From contig JAGHVH010000009.1 of NCBI GenBank assembly GCA_018064455.1, positions 1-51,830 of the forward strand: a stretch of DNA of 51,830 bases. The letters are read 5' to 3'. The position numbers and the translations under genes were made by a program. Shown here in pieces: positions 51,738 through 51,830 of this stretch (position 1 is its first letter; each line of letters opens with the position of its first letter). The notes beneath the pieces were generated by a model. That model was not told where the DNA came from. It was given only the letters and a program-made list of their open reading frames with translations, and searched no databases. The DNA comes from Candidatus Limimonas egerieequi. Lineage in GTDB: Bacteria; Bacillota; Clostridia; Oscillospirales; Acutalibacteraceae.

Positions 51738-51830
51738 CTGTCAATTGTTGGGGTCGAGACTCCGATAAAGTGAAATTGAACTAGGAAATAGAGCTTTTGA
51801 CTCGAAAGAGTCAGAAGCTCTTTCTCTTTT
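51738..51830 (+). ncRNA. Possible structured RNA leader with terminator at the window edge
   Basis: After the lipoprotein gene the DNA can form an outer helix TCAATT (near 51741) with AATTGA (near 51775), enclosing GGGGT/ACTCC around CGAG. It is followed by a long terminator: AGAGCTTTTGACTC (51790-51803), GAAA, GAGTCAGAAGCTCT (51808-51821), T-rich tail. It could be a riboswitch-like attenuator for a gene beyond the edge, or simply the lipoprotein gene's terminator plus chance pairing. I do not match it to a known RNA class. Confidence 0.35.

Noticed and set aside
1-51830. Search for prophage, transposase, rRNA or replication origin
   Set aside because: No phage structural, integrase, transposase or rRNA sequence was recognised, and no DnaA-box cluster was seen.

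Overview
The window reads as a chromosomal segment of a Gram-positive, low-to-moderate GC Bacillota, most likely a gut Clostridia lineage related to Ruminococcaceae/Oscillospiraceae. The grounds are a PolC-type replicase, the rpoBC / rpsL-rpsG-fusA-tuf block, rpsL with a TTG start behind a strong GGAGG Shine-Dalgarno, lipoproteins with lipoboxes, an NTGD-type C-terminal wall-sorting signal, and promoters close to the sigma-A consensus. The lineage is inference; no 16S gene is present.

Layout. (1) 1-4346: a tightly packed plus-strand operon: SPFH/band-7 protein (5' end outside the window), ribbon-helix-helix protein, ABC ATPase and permease, DUF1648 membrane protein, YfcE phosphodiesterase, macro-domain deacetylase. 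It ends at a bidirectional terminator shared with ndk. (2) 4947-17256: information-processing core: rpoB-rpoC from a consensus promoter, then rpsL-rpsG-fusA-tuf with separate promoters before rpsL and tuf. (3) 17283-19941: two convergent lipoprotein genes, one with a transglutaminase-like domain. (4) 20016-31375: pyrH-frr-uppS-cdsA-dxr-rseP-ispG-polC, a small unknown protein and a polyprenyl synthase: nucleotide supply, ribosome recycling, isoprenoid and phospholipid synthesis, site-2 protease and replication. (5) 31379-37168: pyrophosphatase-like/Nudix fusion, small multidrug-export protein, intracellular lipase on the minus strand, a small unknown, metG-tatD. (6) 37193-43215: mixed-strand accessory region with a phosphopantetheinyl transferase, dusB, DUF1653, a three-part regulator, nitroreductase, DUF523, AlkD-type repair protein, DUF2442-HTH protein and dtd. 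Three related terminator hairpins punctuate it. (7) 43312-48229: polA-rimI-tsaD-rfbB. (8) 48238-51830: a metallo-hydrolase-like protein with a damaged metal motif, an orphan wall-sorting signal, a large Cys-rich surface repeat protein, tRNA-Arg(CCG), a small lipoprotein, and a structured RNA-like element with terminator at the edge.

Main points of interest: a predicted transcription factor fusing an XRE helix-turn-helix, a complete desulfoferrodoxin/superoxide reductase unit and a TipAS-type drug-binding domain, with an extensive palindrome over its own promoter and ribosome-binding site; a PolC that has lost the inserted DEDDh proofreading exonuclease but keeps an apparently complete PHP metal site; a pyrophosphatase-like/Nudix fusion whose pyrophosphatase half has lost its acidic motif; a wall-anchored Cys-rich hydrophobic helical repeat protein next to a remnant of another anchored protein; and promoters embedded in palindromes or upstream terminators.
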